Assembly: GCF_009827315.1 (NCBI RefSeq)
Contig: NZ_WTYF01000004.1
Coordinates: 248,001-312,000, forward strand
Origin: Qipengyuania gaetbuli
GTDB lineage: Bacteria; Pseudomonadota; Alphaproteobacteria; Sphingomonadales; Sphingomonadaceae
Direction of reading: 5' to 3'
DNA: 64,000 nt
In this document: piece after piece, positions 36,375 through 45,159 of the stretch
Position numbering within the stretch: position 1 is the stretch's first letter
Layout: every line of letters starts with the position of its first letter
Notes under the pieces: generated by a model
Seen by the model: only the letters and a program-made list of their open reading frames with translations
Databases searched by the model: none
Told to the model about the DNA's origin: nothing
Made by a program: the position numbers and the translations under genes

Positions 36375-37157
36375 TTAAATGGCGCGCTCTGCCATCATCT
36401 TCTTGGTTTCGGCGATCGCCTTCGCCGGGCTCAGGCCCTTGGGGCAGACGTTCGCGCAGTTCATGATGGTGTGGCAGCGATACAGGCGGAATGGGTCTTC
36501 GAGCTGGTCGAGGCGTTCGCCCGTCATCTCGTCGCGGCTGTCGGCCAACCAGCGATAGGCCTGGAGCAGGATTGCGGGACCGAGGAACTTGTCGCTGTTC
36601 CACCAATAGCTCGGGCACGAGGTCGAACAGCAGGCGCACAGGATGCACTCGTAAAGGCCGTCCAGCTTTTCGCGCTGTTCGGGCGACTGGAGGCGCTCCT
36701 TGCCGCTGGGCGTCGGGCTGACCGTCTGGAGCCAGGGGCGGATCGAGGCATATTGCGCGTAGAAGTGCGTGAAATCGGGCACCAAATCCTTGACCACTTC
36801 CATGTGGGGCAGGGGGGTGATCCGGATTTCGCCCTTGAGATCGTCGATCGCGGTGGTGCAGGCGAGGCCATTCTTGCCGTTCAAATTCATCGAGCAGGAA
36901 CCGCAGATGCCTTCGCGGCAGGACCGGCGGAAGGTCAGCGTCGGGTCGATCTCGTTCTTGATCTTGAACAGCGCGTCGAGAACCATCGGGCCGCAATCGT
37001 CGAGATCGATCTCGAACGTGTCGTAGCGCGGGTTTTCCCCGCTGTCGGGATCGTAGCGGTAGATCTTGAACTTCTTCACCCGGCCCGCGCCGTCGGCCTT
37101 GTGGGCACGGCCCTTGCCATTGATCTTTGAGTTCTTCGGGAGGGTGAAAGTAGCCAT
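36375..37157 (-). CDS. sdhB: Succinate dehydrogenase iron-sulfur subunit
   Basis: A 260-residue SdhB, the electron-transfer subunit of respiratory complex II. The N-terminal [2Fe-2S] ligands are in [22 protein letters not shown]; the [4Fe-4S] and [3Fe-4S] ligands are in [16 protein letters not shown] and [12 protein letters not shown]. The ATG at 37157 (MATFTLPKN) is preferred because homology begins there, though an upstream GTG could add 11 residues. sdhA, sdhC and sdhD are not adjacent: the next gene upstream is a divergent HAD phosphatase at 37207. Confidence 0.96.
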   Translation of the reverse strand: MATFTLPKNSKINGKGRAHKADGAGRVKKFKIYRYDPDSGENPRYDTFEIDLDDCGPMVLDALFKIKNEIDPTLTFRRSCREGICGSCSMNLNGKNGLACTTAIDDLKGEIRITPLPHMEVVKDLVPDFTHFYAQYASIRPWLQTVSPTPSGKERLQSPEQREKLDGLYECILCACCSTSCPSYWWNSDKFLGPAILLQAYRWLADSRDEMTGERLDQLEDPFRLYRCHTIMNCANVCPKGLSPAKAIAETKKMMAERAI

Positions 37158-37206
37158 TGCGAAGCGATCCTGTTGCTTTACGCAACCCATCTAGCGTTTC
37201 GGGCGC

Positions 37207-37935
37207 ATGGTGCAAGGGCTGGATGGGCCCTTGAGCGAGATGCTTGCACCGCTTCCTTTGGCGTGGCAGCGCGGCAACGTGCGCATAGCGATCTACGACC
37301 TCGACCGGACCCTTACCAGGCAGCCGACATTTACTCCTTTTCTCGCATTCGGAGCGAGGAGGTTGGCCCCGTGGCGCCTGGCGTTGATGCCTGTCTGGGT
37401 GCTCGCCATGATCGGCTACCGGGCCGGCCTCTATTCCCGCACTGCGCTGAAGCGTTTCGGAATGAAGTTGATGACGGGAAGTCCCGCGCGCGAAACCCTG
37501 TCGTCGCTAGGGGATCGATATGCACAGGCGCGGATCGAGAATCCCGGGCTCATGCCCCACACGCTCCGCCTGCTGGAAGAAGATCGCAAGGCAGATGCCC
37601 GTCTGATGATCGCCACCGCTGCTTTCGGTTTCTACGCTTCGGGTTTTGCCGAAAGGCTGGGCTTTGCGCACCTTATCGCCACGGAATGGGATGGTTCCGA
37701 TATCCCCGGTGGCAATTGCTACGGTGAAACCAAGAAAGCGCGCGTGCTGGCTTGGTTTGCCGATCAGGGAATCGACCGAGAGCATGCCACGGTGCGTTTC
37801 GTTAGCGACAGTTTCGCAGATGCGCCGCTGCTCGACTGGGCGGACGAGCCGGTCTTCGTGACGACCTCGAAACGGGAAACTGCTCGCGCCGAGGTGCGGG
37901 GCTGGCGGGTTATTGACCCGCTTTCTGTCGGATAG
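37207..37935 (+). CDS. HAD-IB family phosphatase
   Basis: A 242-residue haloacid dehalogenase-superfamily phosphatase of the phosphoserine phosphatase-like IB group. Motif I is IAIYDLDRTLTRQP with the catalytic aspartates in DLD; motif II is TAAFGFYASGF, and the C-terminal RFVSDSFADAPLLDWAD provides motif III/IV acid residues. A GTG at 37279 directly before motif I is an alternative start (218 residues). It opens a rightward set of surface-glycan genes together with the minus-strand glycerophosphotransferase-like gene, whose 3' end overlaps this one by 26 bases. The substrate may be a sugar or polyol phosphate, by context only. Confidence 0.8.
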   Translation: MVQGLDGPLSEMLAPLPLAWQRGNVRIAIYDLDRTLTRQPTFTPFLAFGARRLAPWRLALMPVWVLAMIGYRAGLYSRTALKRFGMKLMTGSPARETLSSLGDRYAQARIENPGLMPHTLRLLEEDRKADARLMIATAAFGFYASGFAERLGFAHLIATEWDGSDIPGGNCYGETKKARVLAWFADQGIDREHATVRFVSDSFADAPLLDWADEPVFVTTSKRETARAEVRGWRVIDPLSVG

Positions 37936-39082
37936 CCTGCGAAATAGCGTCTGCCGCCCGTTCACTGGCGGGCCGGTCCCCCAGGTCGATCGTGTAGGAG
38001 AAAATCTCCTTCTGGCGCTGCGTGAAGCGTTCGCCGATGGACGCGAAATCCGGCAGTATCGCCGCAAGTTCGGACGCGGACTGGACGACAGGGCCTGCTT
38101 CCCAGAACAGGTGCCATTCGTCGTCCGCGGCAATCTTCTCGCGCCTTGCATCGATGAAGAAGGCGGGGCGTGGGCGAGCGAGGAATTCGTAGATCTGGCT
38201 CGACACGTCGCCGATATAGGCGTCCGCCCCCAGCGTGTAGCTCATGTCGAAAAGGCGCGGGCTGTCGAGATCGACGATGATGTTGGCAGCCGCCAGCGCC
38301 TCGGCGGGGACTTCCGGCCGTTTGCGGGCGATCTTATATTCGGGCGAGACGTGCAGCTCCTTCTTGAAGAGCATGACGTGCGGCGCGAACACGAGGTTGA
38401 AGGCTTGACCTTCCTCGCTGGCGAACCACCGCAGCAAGTCGGGGCCGTGGTCGTACCAGCTTGACAGGTTCGGGTCGAAATGAGGATTGTAGACGAAGGT
38501 CGGCCGGCCATTGCCGAAGAATTCCGGCTTCGCGTTCAGATCGATGCCCTCGAACTTGGGATAGCCGACCACTACCAGCTTTTCACGGTCCACGCCGTGA
38601 GCGACGAGTTGGTCCACTACCTTCGGCCCCGCCACGAAACTGCGATCGAACAGCGTGTAGTCCGGGTGATAGGCGACGCTGCGATCGCCTGCTCCATGCG
38701 GCACCTTGGCAAACAGGGGCATGCGGTCTGCTGCGATATGCTTGCGCAGGCGCAGGCAGGTGCGCTCGGTCGAGATGATCATGTCGGCGCTGGCAAACAG
38801 GTCGACATGGGCACGTAGCCGCAACAGGCGGCTTGCGGGAAGCAACTTGTCGAGCGGACGTGTCACTATCGCCTGCATTGGCGACAGGCTGAGCTCTTCC
38901 CAGCGGATCAGCGCTGCATCGGTCTCGTCGACAAGTTCTTCAAGCCTTGCGCGAATGGCCGGAGTCGCAAACGCGACCACCGTCTCGATGTCGCGGTGCA
39001 ACCGGGCCATGGCGGCGGCAATTCCCGCGAGGTGAGCGACCTGGTGACCGGCATCGTGGTTGAAGAGGAACAGCGCCCGCAT
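37910..39082 (-). CDS. CDP-glycerol glycerophosphotransferase-like protein
   Basis: A 390-residue protein of the TagB/TagF-like CDP-glycerol:poly(glycerophosphate) glycerophosphotransferase family, with a C-terminal GDVSSQIYEFLARPRP motif typical of the family and VPHGAGDRSVAYHPDYTLFD upstream. The enzyme would transfer a polyol phosphate to a glycan or polymer. The true start is probably the ATG at 39082 (MRALFLFNHDAGHQ), as sequence further up lies in the divergent flippase 5' region. Genes of this family in Gram-negatives often make phosphate-containing capsules or phosphorylated surface glycans. Confidence 0.78.
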   Translation of the reverse strand: MRALFLFNHDAGHQVAHLAGIAAAMARLHRDIETVVAFATPAIRARLEELVDETDAALIRWEELSLSPMQAIVTRPLDKLLPASRLLRLRAHVDLFASADMIISTERTCLRLRKHIAADRMPLFAKVPHGAGDRSVAYHPDYTLFDRSFVAGPKVVDQLVAHGVDREKLVVVGYPKFEGIDLNAKPEFFGNGRPTFVYNPHFDPNLSSWYDHGPDLLRWFASEEGQAFNLVFAPHVMLFKKELHVSPEYKIARKRPEVPAEALAAANIIVDLDSPRLFDMSYTLGADAYIGDVSSQIYEFLARPRPAFFIDARREKIAADDEWHLFWEAGPVVQSASELAAILPDFASIGERFTQRQKEIFSYTIDLGDRPASERAADAISQAIRQKAGQ

Positions 39083-39163
39083 GGCGCGCCCATAGTGCGC
39101 CGATGGGCGTCCGGCAAATGCTGCAATTGCGCCAGAGGCACAATTCGTCCAAAGGTCCGCGCC

Positions 39164-40495
39164 ATGCAGCCGCCCCAAGAACCCGCGCAGCGTCGTGACG
39201 GGTTGTCCAACATTCTGCGCAACCTGGCATGGATCCTCGGAGGCAAGGGCTTCGGGGCCGTTTGCAGCTTTTTCTACCTCGCGATCCTCGCCCGTTCGCT
39301 GGGCCTAAAGGACTTCGGGCACTTTTCCCTCATCTTCGGAACCGCGCAGGCGCTGGTGGCGGTGGCCGGTTTCCAGACCTGGCAGACGCTGGTCCGCTTC
39401 GGTGCGCAGCCCGTGCTCGAGAACGACCAGCCGCGCTTCGGTCGCCTGATCTGGTTTTGCACTTCGGCCGATATCCTTGGCGCGGTCACGGGCTGCATGA
39501 TTGCCGCCCTGCTGTACTTCGGTTTTGCGGAAATTCTCGAACTGAATCCCGAATTCACGACCATGGGGTTCCTGTTCGCCTGCGCCCTGATGTGGTCGCG
39601 GCTGACCACGCCAAGCGGTATCGTGCGCGTCCTGGGCCGGTTCGATGTGGGCATGTATATCGAAGCGATCATCCCGACGGGCCGGCTCATCGCCAGCGGG
39701 ATCATCCTGTGGTCGGGGGCCAGCGTCGGCAAGTTCCTCTTCGCCTGGGCATTCTTCGACCTGCTTTCGGCCGCCTGTTACTGGATTGCCGCCTCGCGCC
39801 TCGCGCCGGAAGCTTTCCACCGCAAGCACTTCGGGCACTGGCAGGCGATGTTTGCCGAGAACGAGGGCGTGCGCGGCTTCTTCGGTGTGACCTATCTGGC
39901 GACCTCGCTCGACGCTGCGGTCAGGCAGGGGCCGCTGCTGGCGGTCGGCCTGTTCCTCGGGACCAGTGCTGCCGGCCTTTATCGCCTTGCTGACCAGTTG
40001 GCGCAGGGCGTGAAGCAGTTCGCTGTCCTGATCGCGCGGGCCGTCCTGCCTGAATTCGCCATCGCGCAGATGGCCGACGAGGCGCACCGGTTCGAAACGC
40101 TGGTTCGCCGGGTGACCCGTATTGCCGCGCTGGCAGGCGTGGTTGTCCTCCTGGCAGCCCTGTTCCTGGGCGAGCCGCTGCTCGTCCTGATCGGGGGCGA
40201 TGACTACGCACGCGGCGCAGTGGTACTCGTTCCGCTGGCGGTGGGCGCGGCCTTCGAACTGGCCAGCGTATCCTATGAGCCTACGCTATATTCGACGGGC
40301 TATGCCGGACACGCACTGCGCGTCAGGCTGCTAGCCATCGCGGTCCTGGTGATTGCCATCCTCGGCTTCGTGTCCTTCGGCCCGGTCGGCGTGGGCTGGG
40401 CGGTCGCACTCGCGATGAGCGTGTTCTACTTCGCGATGAGCGTCACGGTCTGGATGATTCTGCGCCAGCTTCGCCGGAAGGCGGCAGCCGCGTGA
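39164..40495 (+). CDS. Oligosaccharide flippase (Wzx-like)
   Basis: A 443-residue polytopic membrane protein, about 12 or more hydrophobic segments, of the MOP/polysaccharide exporter family that flips lipid-linked oligosaccharides. It opens with LRNLAWILGGKGFGAVCSFFYLAILARSLGLKDFG, a typical start for Wzx-like proteins. The ATG at 39164 was chosen because upstream in-frame sequence is atypical. It is divergent from the glycerophosphotransferase-like gene (81 bases) and its stop overlaps the next start as GTGA. Another polymer, separate from the exosortase-linked glycan, is suggested. Confidence 0.88.
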   Translation: MQPPQEPAQRRDGLSNILRNLAWILGGKGFGAVCSFFYLAILARSLGLKDFGHFSLIFGTAQALVAVAGFQTWQTLVRFGAQPVLENDQPRFGRLIWFCTSADILGAVTGCMIAALLYFGFAEILELNPEFTTMGFLFACALMWSRLTTPSGIVRVLGRFDVGMYIEAIIPTGRLIASGIILWSGASVGKFLFAWAFFDLLSAACYWIAASRLAPEAFHRKHFGHWQAMFAENEGVRGFFGVTYLATSLDAAVRQGPLLAVGLFLGTSAAGLYRLADQLAQGVKQFAVLIARAVLPEFAIAQMADEAHRFETLVRRVTRIAALAGVVVLLAALFLGEPLLVLIGGDDYARGAVVLVPLAVGAAFELASVSYEPTLYSTGYAGHALRVRLLAIAVLVIAILGFVSFGPVGVGWAVALAMSVFYFAMSVTVWMILRQLRRKAAAA

Positions 40496-41247
40496 CCTTC
40501 TCGGCTCTGGTTCTTGCCGGCACGAGGCCGGGGGGCGACCCGCTGGCAGGCGCCGAGGGCGCCGCGCACAAGGCGCTGATCGAAATAGAAGGGCGGAGCC
40601 TGCTGGAGCGGGTCGTTTCCAGCCTGAAGGGTTCCGGGGCGGCACGCATCGGCGTTTCCTGCGACCATCCCGAAGTAATGAAGCTCGCGAAGGAACTTGG
40701 CGCGGAGGTTTTGCCTACCGGACAGGGGCCGAGCGAGAGTGCTGCCATCGCTTTCGAGGAATTGGGGACGCCGCTTGTCGTCACTACGGCAGACCATGCA
40801 CTGCTCGAAGGTGGTTGGATCACGCAACTGGTGTCGGACACGCCTGCCGACGCCGATGTCGGCGTCATGCTGGCGCATCGAGCCGATATCGAGGCGCACA
40901 TGCCCGGCACGCGGCGGACCTATCTCAACTTCGCCGACGGAGCCTGGTCAGGGTGCAACCTCTTCTATCTTGCGACCCCCCGATCGCGCGCAGCAATCGA
41001 AAGCTGGAAAGCGGTCGAGGCTGACAGGAAGCGCCCCTGGCGGATCGTAAGGCGGCTCGGGCTTGCATCGCTGATGTCCTATGCGCTTGGCAGGCTGACC
41101 CTTGCGCAGGGCATCGAGACTCTGGGGCGCCGACTGGGTGTCGAAGCGCGCTTGGTAAGGGCGGAAAACGGGCTGGCAGCGGTCGATGTCGACAAGCCGC
41201 AGGACCTTGCCGACATCAGGGGCTATCTCGCCCGCAAACCGGGCTGA
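40492..41247 (+). CDS. NTP transferase-like protein (MobA-like)
   Basis: A 251-residue Rossmann-type nucleotidyltransferase. It begins ALVLAGTRPGGDPLAGAEG, the G-x-G-x-R-type nucleotide-binding start of the MobA/GlmU-like families, followed by KALIEIEGRSLLERVV and VTTADHALLEGGW. It probably makes an activated CDP- or UDP-sugar/alcohol for the neighbouring surface polymer genes. The GTG start overlaps the flippase stop by four bases. Substrate specificity cannot be read; mobA is an unlikely identity because no molybdenum genes are adjacent. Confidence 0.75.
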   Translation: MTFSALVLAGTRPGGDPLAGAEGAAHKALIEIEGRSLLERVVSSLKGSGAARIGVSCDHPEVMKLAKELGAEVLPTGQGPSESAAIAFEELGTPLVVTTADHALLEGGWITQLVSDTPADADVGVMLAHRADIEAHMPGTRRTYLNFADGAWSGCNLFYLATPRSRAAIESWKAVEADRKRPWRIVRRLGLASLMSYALGRLTLAQGIETLGRRLGVEARLVRAENGLAAVDVDKPQDLADIRGYLARKPG

Positions 41248-41290
41248 TACCGAAACCGGTTCCCACTTTCGAAAATTCGGGCATAGTGCG
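41248..41290 (+). repeat. Possible alphaproteobacterial intergenic repeat
   Basis: Immediately after the nucleotidyltransferase stop the sequence reads CCGAAACCGGTTCCCACTTTCGAAAATTCGG, with an AACCGGTT palindrome and matching CCGAA/TTCGG ends. This resembles a short palindromic motif often seen between genes in Rhizobiales genomes. Only one copy is visible here, and the resemblance is from memory, so this is a low-confidence call. Confidence 0.3.
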
Positions 41291-41313
41291 CTTCCCCGCA
41301 GGTGGAGAAACGC

Positions 41314-41949
41314 ATGGGAGTGCGAAGTTTCTACGACCGGCACATAATGCCGCGGATGATCACGCTCGCTTGCGGGCAGAAACCCATCGAGAGGCGCCGG
41401 CGCGAAATCGTGCCGCTGGCCGAAGGCAAGGTCTTCGAACTCGGGTGCGGCGGTGGGCTGAACCAGTCGCTATACGATAGCGAAAGGGTAACATCCTTCA
41501 GCGGGATCGACCCGAACGAGACATTGCTCGATGCCGCCCGCCAGAGAGCGCGGGAGAAGGGCTGGGAGCACGACATCCGCCAGGGCGTGGGAGAGGATAT
41601 CCCGTTTGCCGACGGTTCGTTCGATACGGCCGTGGTGACCTTTACCCTGTGTTCGGTGGAGGACCCGGCCAAGGTTCTGGGCGAGTTGCGGCGCATCCTC
41701 AAACCACGCGGCAAGCTGCTGTTCCTCGAGCATGGACGTGCCCCCGACCCCGGCGTTGCCCGGTGGCAGGAACGCGTAGAGCCCGTATGGAAGCCGCTGG
41801 CAGGCGGCTGCCACCTGACGCGCCCGATCGGCTCCAGCCTGAGAGCCGCCGGGTTCGATGTTGCCCCGATGGGGCAGGACTACCTACCCAAGGCTCCGCG
41901 CATCATGGGCTGGATGGAATGGGGCGTCGCGCGGCGCGCCGGAGTCTGA
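41314..41949 (+). CDS. Class I SAM-dependent methyltransferase
   Basis: A 211-residue methyltransferase with the SAM motif VFELGCGGGLNQSLYD and a second motif GVGEDIPFADGSFDTAVV, similar to phosphatidylethanolamine N-methyltransferase or UbiE-like proteins. The C-terminal region LFLEHGRAPDPGVARWQ is conserved in this group. I chose the ATG at 41314 because a ggag motif sits about 6 bases before it; an in-frame GTG at 41302 also exists. It may be a lipid or quinone methyltransferase, but the acceptor is unknown. Confidence 0.78.
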   Translation: MGVRSFYDRHIMPRMITLACGQKPIERRRREIVPLAEGKVFELGCGGGLNQSLYDSERVTSFSGIDPNETLLDAARQRAREKGWEHDIRQGVGEDIPFADGSFDTAVVTFTLCSVEDPAKVLGELRRILKPRGKLLFLEHGRAPDPGVARWQERVEPVWKPLAGGCHLTRPIGSSLRAAGFDVAPMGQDYLPKAPRIMGWMEWGVARRAGV

Positions 41950-41955
41950 AAGCAA

Positions 41956-41987
41956 ACCGCCCGCGCTGCACTGGCAGGGCGGGCGGT
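41956..41987 (-). terminator. Probable rho-independent terminator for rne
   Basis: A 9-base perfect inverted repeat (ACCGCCCGC at 41956-41964 and GCGGGCGGT at 41979-41987) with a 14-base loop lies between the methyltransferase stop and the rne stop. Read on the minus strand it is followed by a T-rich run (TTTGCTTT), as expected of an intrinsic terminator for rne. Read on the plus strand the tail is not T-rich, so it favours the minus-strand gene but may slow both. Confidence 0.6.
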
Positions 41988-41997
41988 CGTTAAGCGG

Positions 41998-44721
41998 TTA
42001 TTCGCCGAAGGTTCTCTGCCACCAGCCGCGCTTCGGCTTGCCATCGGCGTCGCCATCGCTGTCGTCACCGGCTTCGGCCGAAGCCTTGGAGGCGGACTTT
42101 GAAGCCTTCTTCTCCTTGGGCTGATCCTCGACGGTTTCTTCTGCCTTCTTCTTGCGCGTGCGCTTGGGCTTCTCGGCAGGTTCTTCCGAGCTAACTGCAG
42201 GCTCCGCGTCGGCAGCCTTGCGGCGCGTGCGCTTGGGCTTCGGCTTTTCCTCTGCTTCCGCTGCATTTTCGGCAGCCGGTTCAGCTTCTACGTCGGCCTT
42301 CTTCTTGCGCGAGCGCTTCGGCTTTTCTTCCGCGGGCTTTTCCTCTGCAGGCGCTTGCGCCTGTTCGGGAGCTTCGGCTTCGGCAGCCTTCTTGCGGCGC
42401 GGCGCGCGCTTCTTCTTGGGCTTTTCCTCGGCTGCCTCTTCGGCGGTCTGAGGGGTGTCTTCCGGACCCGCGACGACTGCCATGTCGTCAACGACCTGTT
42501 CGGACACCTCTTCCAGATTGGCAGCGTCTTCGGAGGTCACCTCGTCCGACTTGCCGCCACGCCCGCGACCACCACGGCGGCGACCGCCGCGACGACGACG
42601 CTTGCGCGGCTTGTCCTCGACGTCTTCCTCGCCGGCTTCGGGCTTGTCGCCTTCTTCGTCGGCGTCCTCGGATCCTTCGTCTTCGGCATCCTCGTCACGG
42701 TCGCGGTTCTTGTTGCGACCGCGACCACCGCGGCGGCGGCGGCGCTTCTTGCGCGGACGGTCGTCGTCCTCGTTTTCTTCGGTTTCTTCGTCTTCGTCGG
42801 TCTCGTCGACGATATCTTCGTCCTCGTCATCGTCATCGACGATGGTGTCGAAGCGCGGCGCGTCCTTCGGCTTGGGGCCGTGGCTCGACACGCTCATCTT
42901 GGCGCCTTCGTCCTCGCCTTCGGGCACGACTTCGACCGTCACGCCGTAGCGCTGTTCGATTTCGATGAGGTCGTTGCGCTTCTCGTTGAGGAGGTAGACC
43001 GCTGCTTCGGTGCTGGCAGCGAGACGGATCTTCGTTCCCTTACCCTTGGCGGCTTCTTCCTCGATCAGGCGGAGGGCCGAGAGGCCCGCCGAGCTCGCGG
43101 TACGGACAAGGCCGGTACCGTCACAATGCGGGCATTCGCGGGTGGTCGCCTCGAGCACGCCGGTGCGAAGGCGCTGGCGGCTCATTTCCATGAGGCCGAA
43201 GCTGGAGATCCGGCCCACCTGGATGCGCGCGCGATCGCTCTTGAGCGCATCCTTCATCGCGCGCTCGACCTTGCGGGTATTCGAGTGGTGTTCCTGGTCG
43301 ATGAAGTCGATCACCACCAGGCCGGCCATGTCGCGCAGGCGCAGCTGGCGGGCGATTTCCTTGGCCGCTTCGAGGTTGGTCGACAGCGCCGTCTGCTCGA
43401 TATTGTGTTCCTTGGTGGAACGACCCGAGTTGATGTCGATCGAGACGAGCGCTTCGGTCGGGTTGATCACCAGGTAACCGCCCGATTTGAGCTGCACCAC
43501 CGGATCGTACATCGCCTTGAGCTGGTCTTCCGCGCCATAGCGCTGGAACAGCGGCACGGGGTCGACATACTGCTTCACCCGGCGTGCGTGGCTGGGCATG
43601 AGCATCTTCATGAAGGCCTTGGCCGACTTGTAGCCTTCCTCGCCTTCGACGACGACTTCCTCGATTTCCTTGTTGTAGATGTCGCGGATGGCGCGCTTAA
43701 TGAGGTCGCTGTCCGAATGGATCAGCGCCGGCGCGGCCGATGCGAGAGTATTCTCGCGGATTTCGTCCCACAGGCGGGCAAGGTAATCGAAGTCGCGCTT
43801 GATCTCGGTCTTGGTGCGCGAAAGGCCGGCAGTGCGCACGATCAGACCCATGGTCTTGGGTAGGCTGAGATCACCGACGATCTGCTTCAGGCGCTTGCGG
43901 TCGCTCGCGGAATTGATCTTGCGCGAGATGCCGCCGCCGTGGCTGCTGTTCGGCATGAGGACCGTGTAGCGGCCGGCGAGGCTGAGATAGGTGGTAAGTG
44001 CGGCACCCTTGTTGCCACGCTCTTCCTTCACGACCTGGACGAGCAGGACCTGGCGGCGCTGGATGACGTCCTGAATCTTGTACTTGCGACGCAGGGCCAT
44101 GCGCTTGGCGCGGGCTTCGTCGACTTCCTTGGCGCGGCTGCGGCCCTTGCCCTGGCGGCGTCCGCGACCGCGGCGACCGCGATCCTTCGAACGGTCTTCC
44201 GCCTCGGCGTCGTCATCGCCGTCCGCATCGTCGTCGTCGTCCTCGTCGCCGTCGAGATGGCCTTCCTCGATGGTGGCCACGTCGTCCTTATCCGAGGTGT
44301 CCACTTCCTCGAGGCCGTCTTCCGCGAGGTCTTCGGCCAGTGCTTCGGCGCTTTCCTCGTCGGCGTCGTATTCCTCGCCGGGCAGTTCGCCGCGCTCTTC
44401 CTCTTCGGCGCGCAGGCGCTGCTCTTCTTCCGCAGCCTCGGCCTCTGCAGCGAGCAGGGCGGCGCGGTCTTCCTTGGGGATCTGGTAATAGTCAGGGTGG
44501 ATTTCGCTGAAGGCGAGGAAACCGTGACGGTTTCCGCCAAAGTCGACGAAGGCCGCCTGCAGCGACGGTTCGACCCTGGTTACCTTTGCGAGATAGATAT
44601 TACCCTTGATCTGCTTCTTGTCGGCAGATTCGAAATCGAATTCCTCAATCCGGTTTCCCTTGAGGACCGCCACCCGGGTTTCTTCCTGGTGGCGCGCGTC
44701 GATTAGCATGCGCGTTGCCAT
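41998..44721 (-). CDS. rne: Ribonuclease E
   Basis: A 907-residue RNase E/G-family endonuclease, the core of the degradosome, acting in cytoplasmic RNA processing. N-terminal S1-like sequence surrounds a long acidic, Gly/Arg-rich insert (about residues 100-205, with runs of Asp). The catalytic region has VIDFIDQEHHSNTRKVERAM, and the zinc link CPHCDGTG follows (about residue 530). The C-terminal third (beyond about residue 610) is a low-complexity Lys/Arg/Glu/Ala-rich tail likely to bind RNA and partner proteins. Size fits alphaproteobacterial RNase E rather than RNase G. The ATG is at 44721. Confidence 0.93.
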   Translation of the reverse strand: MATRMLIDARHQEETRVAVLKGNRIEEFDFESADKKQIKGNIYLAKVTRVEPSLQAAFVDFGGNRHGFLAFSEIHPDYYQIPKEDRAALLAAEAEAAEEEQRLRAEEEERGELPGEEYDADEESAEALAEDLAEDGLEEVDTSDKDDVATIEEGHLDGDEDDDDDADGDDDAEAEDRSKDRGRRGRGRRQGKGRSRAKEVDEARAKRMALRRKYKIQDVIQRRQVLLVQVVKEERGNKGAALTTYLSLAGRYTVLMPNSSHGGGISRKINSASDRKRLKQIVGDLSLPKTMGLIVRTAGLSRTKTEIKRDFDYLARLWDEIRENTLASAAPALIHSDSDLIKRAIRDIYNKEIEEVVVEGEEGYKSAKAFMKMLMPSHARRVKQYVDPVPLFQRYGAEDQLKAMYDPVVQLKSGGYLVINPTEALVSIDINSGRSTKEHNIEQTALSTNLEAAKEIARQLRLRDMAGLVVIDFIDQEHHSNTRKVERAMKDALKSDRARIQVGRISSFGLMEMSRQRLRTGVLEATTRECPHCDGTGLVRTASSAGLSALRLIEEEAAKGKGTKIRLAASTEAAVYLLNEKRNDLIEIEQRYGVTVEVVPEGEDEGAKMSVSSHGPKPKDAPRFDTIVDDDDEDEDIVDETDEDEETEENEDDDRPRKKRRRRRGGRGRNKNRDRDEDAEDEGSEDADEEGDKPEAGEEDVEDKPRKRRRRGGRRRGGRGRGGKSDEVTSEDAANLEEVSEQVVDDMAVVAGPEDTPQTAEEAAEEKPKKKRAPRRKKAAEAEAPEQAQAPAEEKPAEEKPKRSRKKKADVEAEPAAENAAEAEEKPKPKRTRRKAADAEPAVSSEEPAEKPKRTRKKKAEETVEDQPKEKKASKSASKASAEAGDDSDGDADGKPKRGWWQRTFGE

Positions 44722-45159
44722 TGATTATTCTCCATGCGCAGCGGGGCGGGGTGTACCCGTCCTTCCTGCCGCGCGATTGTGTGTAGGAACCACGACCCGT
44801 TGTCGGGCCGAAGGCATTCGACGACCGGATCGAGGCGCTGCGATCGCCAAGCCGGTGATTCGTGTCTGCAGATGCTGCACGGTGCATGGTGCGCGCTGCC
44901 GGGCCCGAAATCGCCATAGCCATGCCGTTCAACAGCGTGCTGGAAGCGAAAAGGGGTGAGTGCTTGCTCTGCATCAACCTGTACAAAATTGGGGCCTCAC
45001 CGGTGTGATGAGGTGAAAACGAGCCCGGCGACCCTCTTCGTCGCGTATCAATCGCGCCGAACGGAGGCATCGGACCGTTCGTTTCGGCGCTAGCACCGTG
45101 GGTTTCGAACGGCAACCATATTGCGCATAAGGTCCGCGAAGCCTTAAGCTTTTGGTCCC
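44722..45159. other. 438-base intergenic region, divergent promoters and rne leader
   Basis: This is the longest gene-free stretch in the window. It separates divergent rne (minus) and the amidase gene (plus). It must contain promoters for both, and a long 5' untranslated leader for rne would be expected because RNase E controls its own mRNA in studied bacteria. I found no convincing tRNA, riboswitch or perfect long repeat; a small CCCG/CGGG hairpin is at about 44792. Exact promoter boxes could not be assigned. Confidence 0.35.

Noticed and set aside
42100-44300. Repeated GAAG/CTTC- and CGGCGG-type tracts, considered as a repeat array or CRISPR
   Set aside because: They encode the Glu/Asp- and Lys/Arg-rich parts of RNase E; no regular spacers exist.
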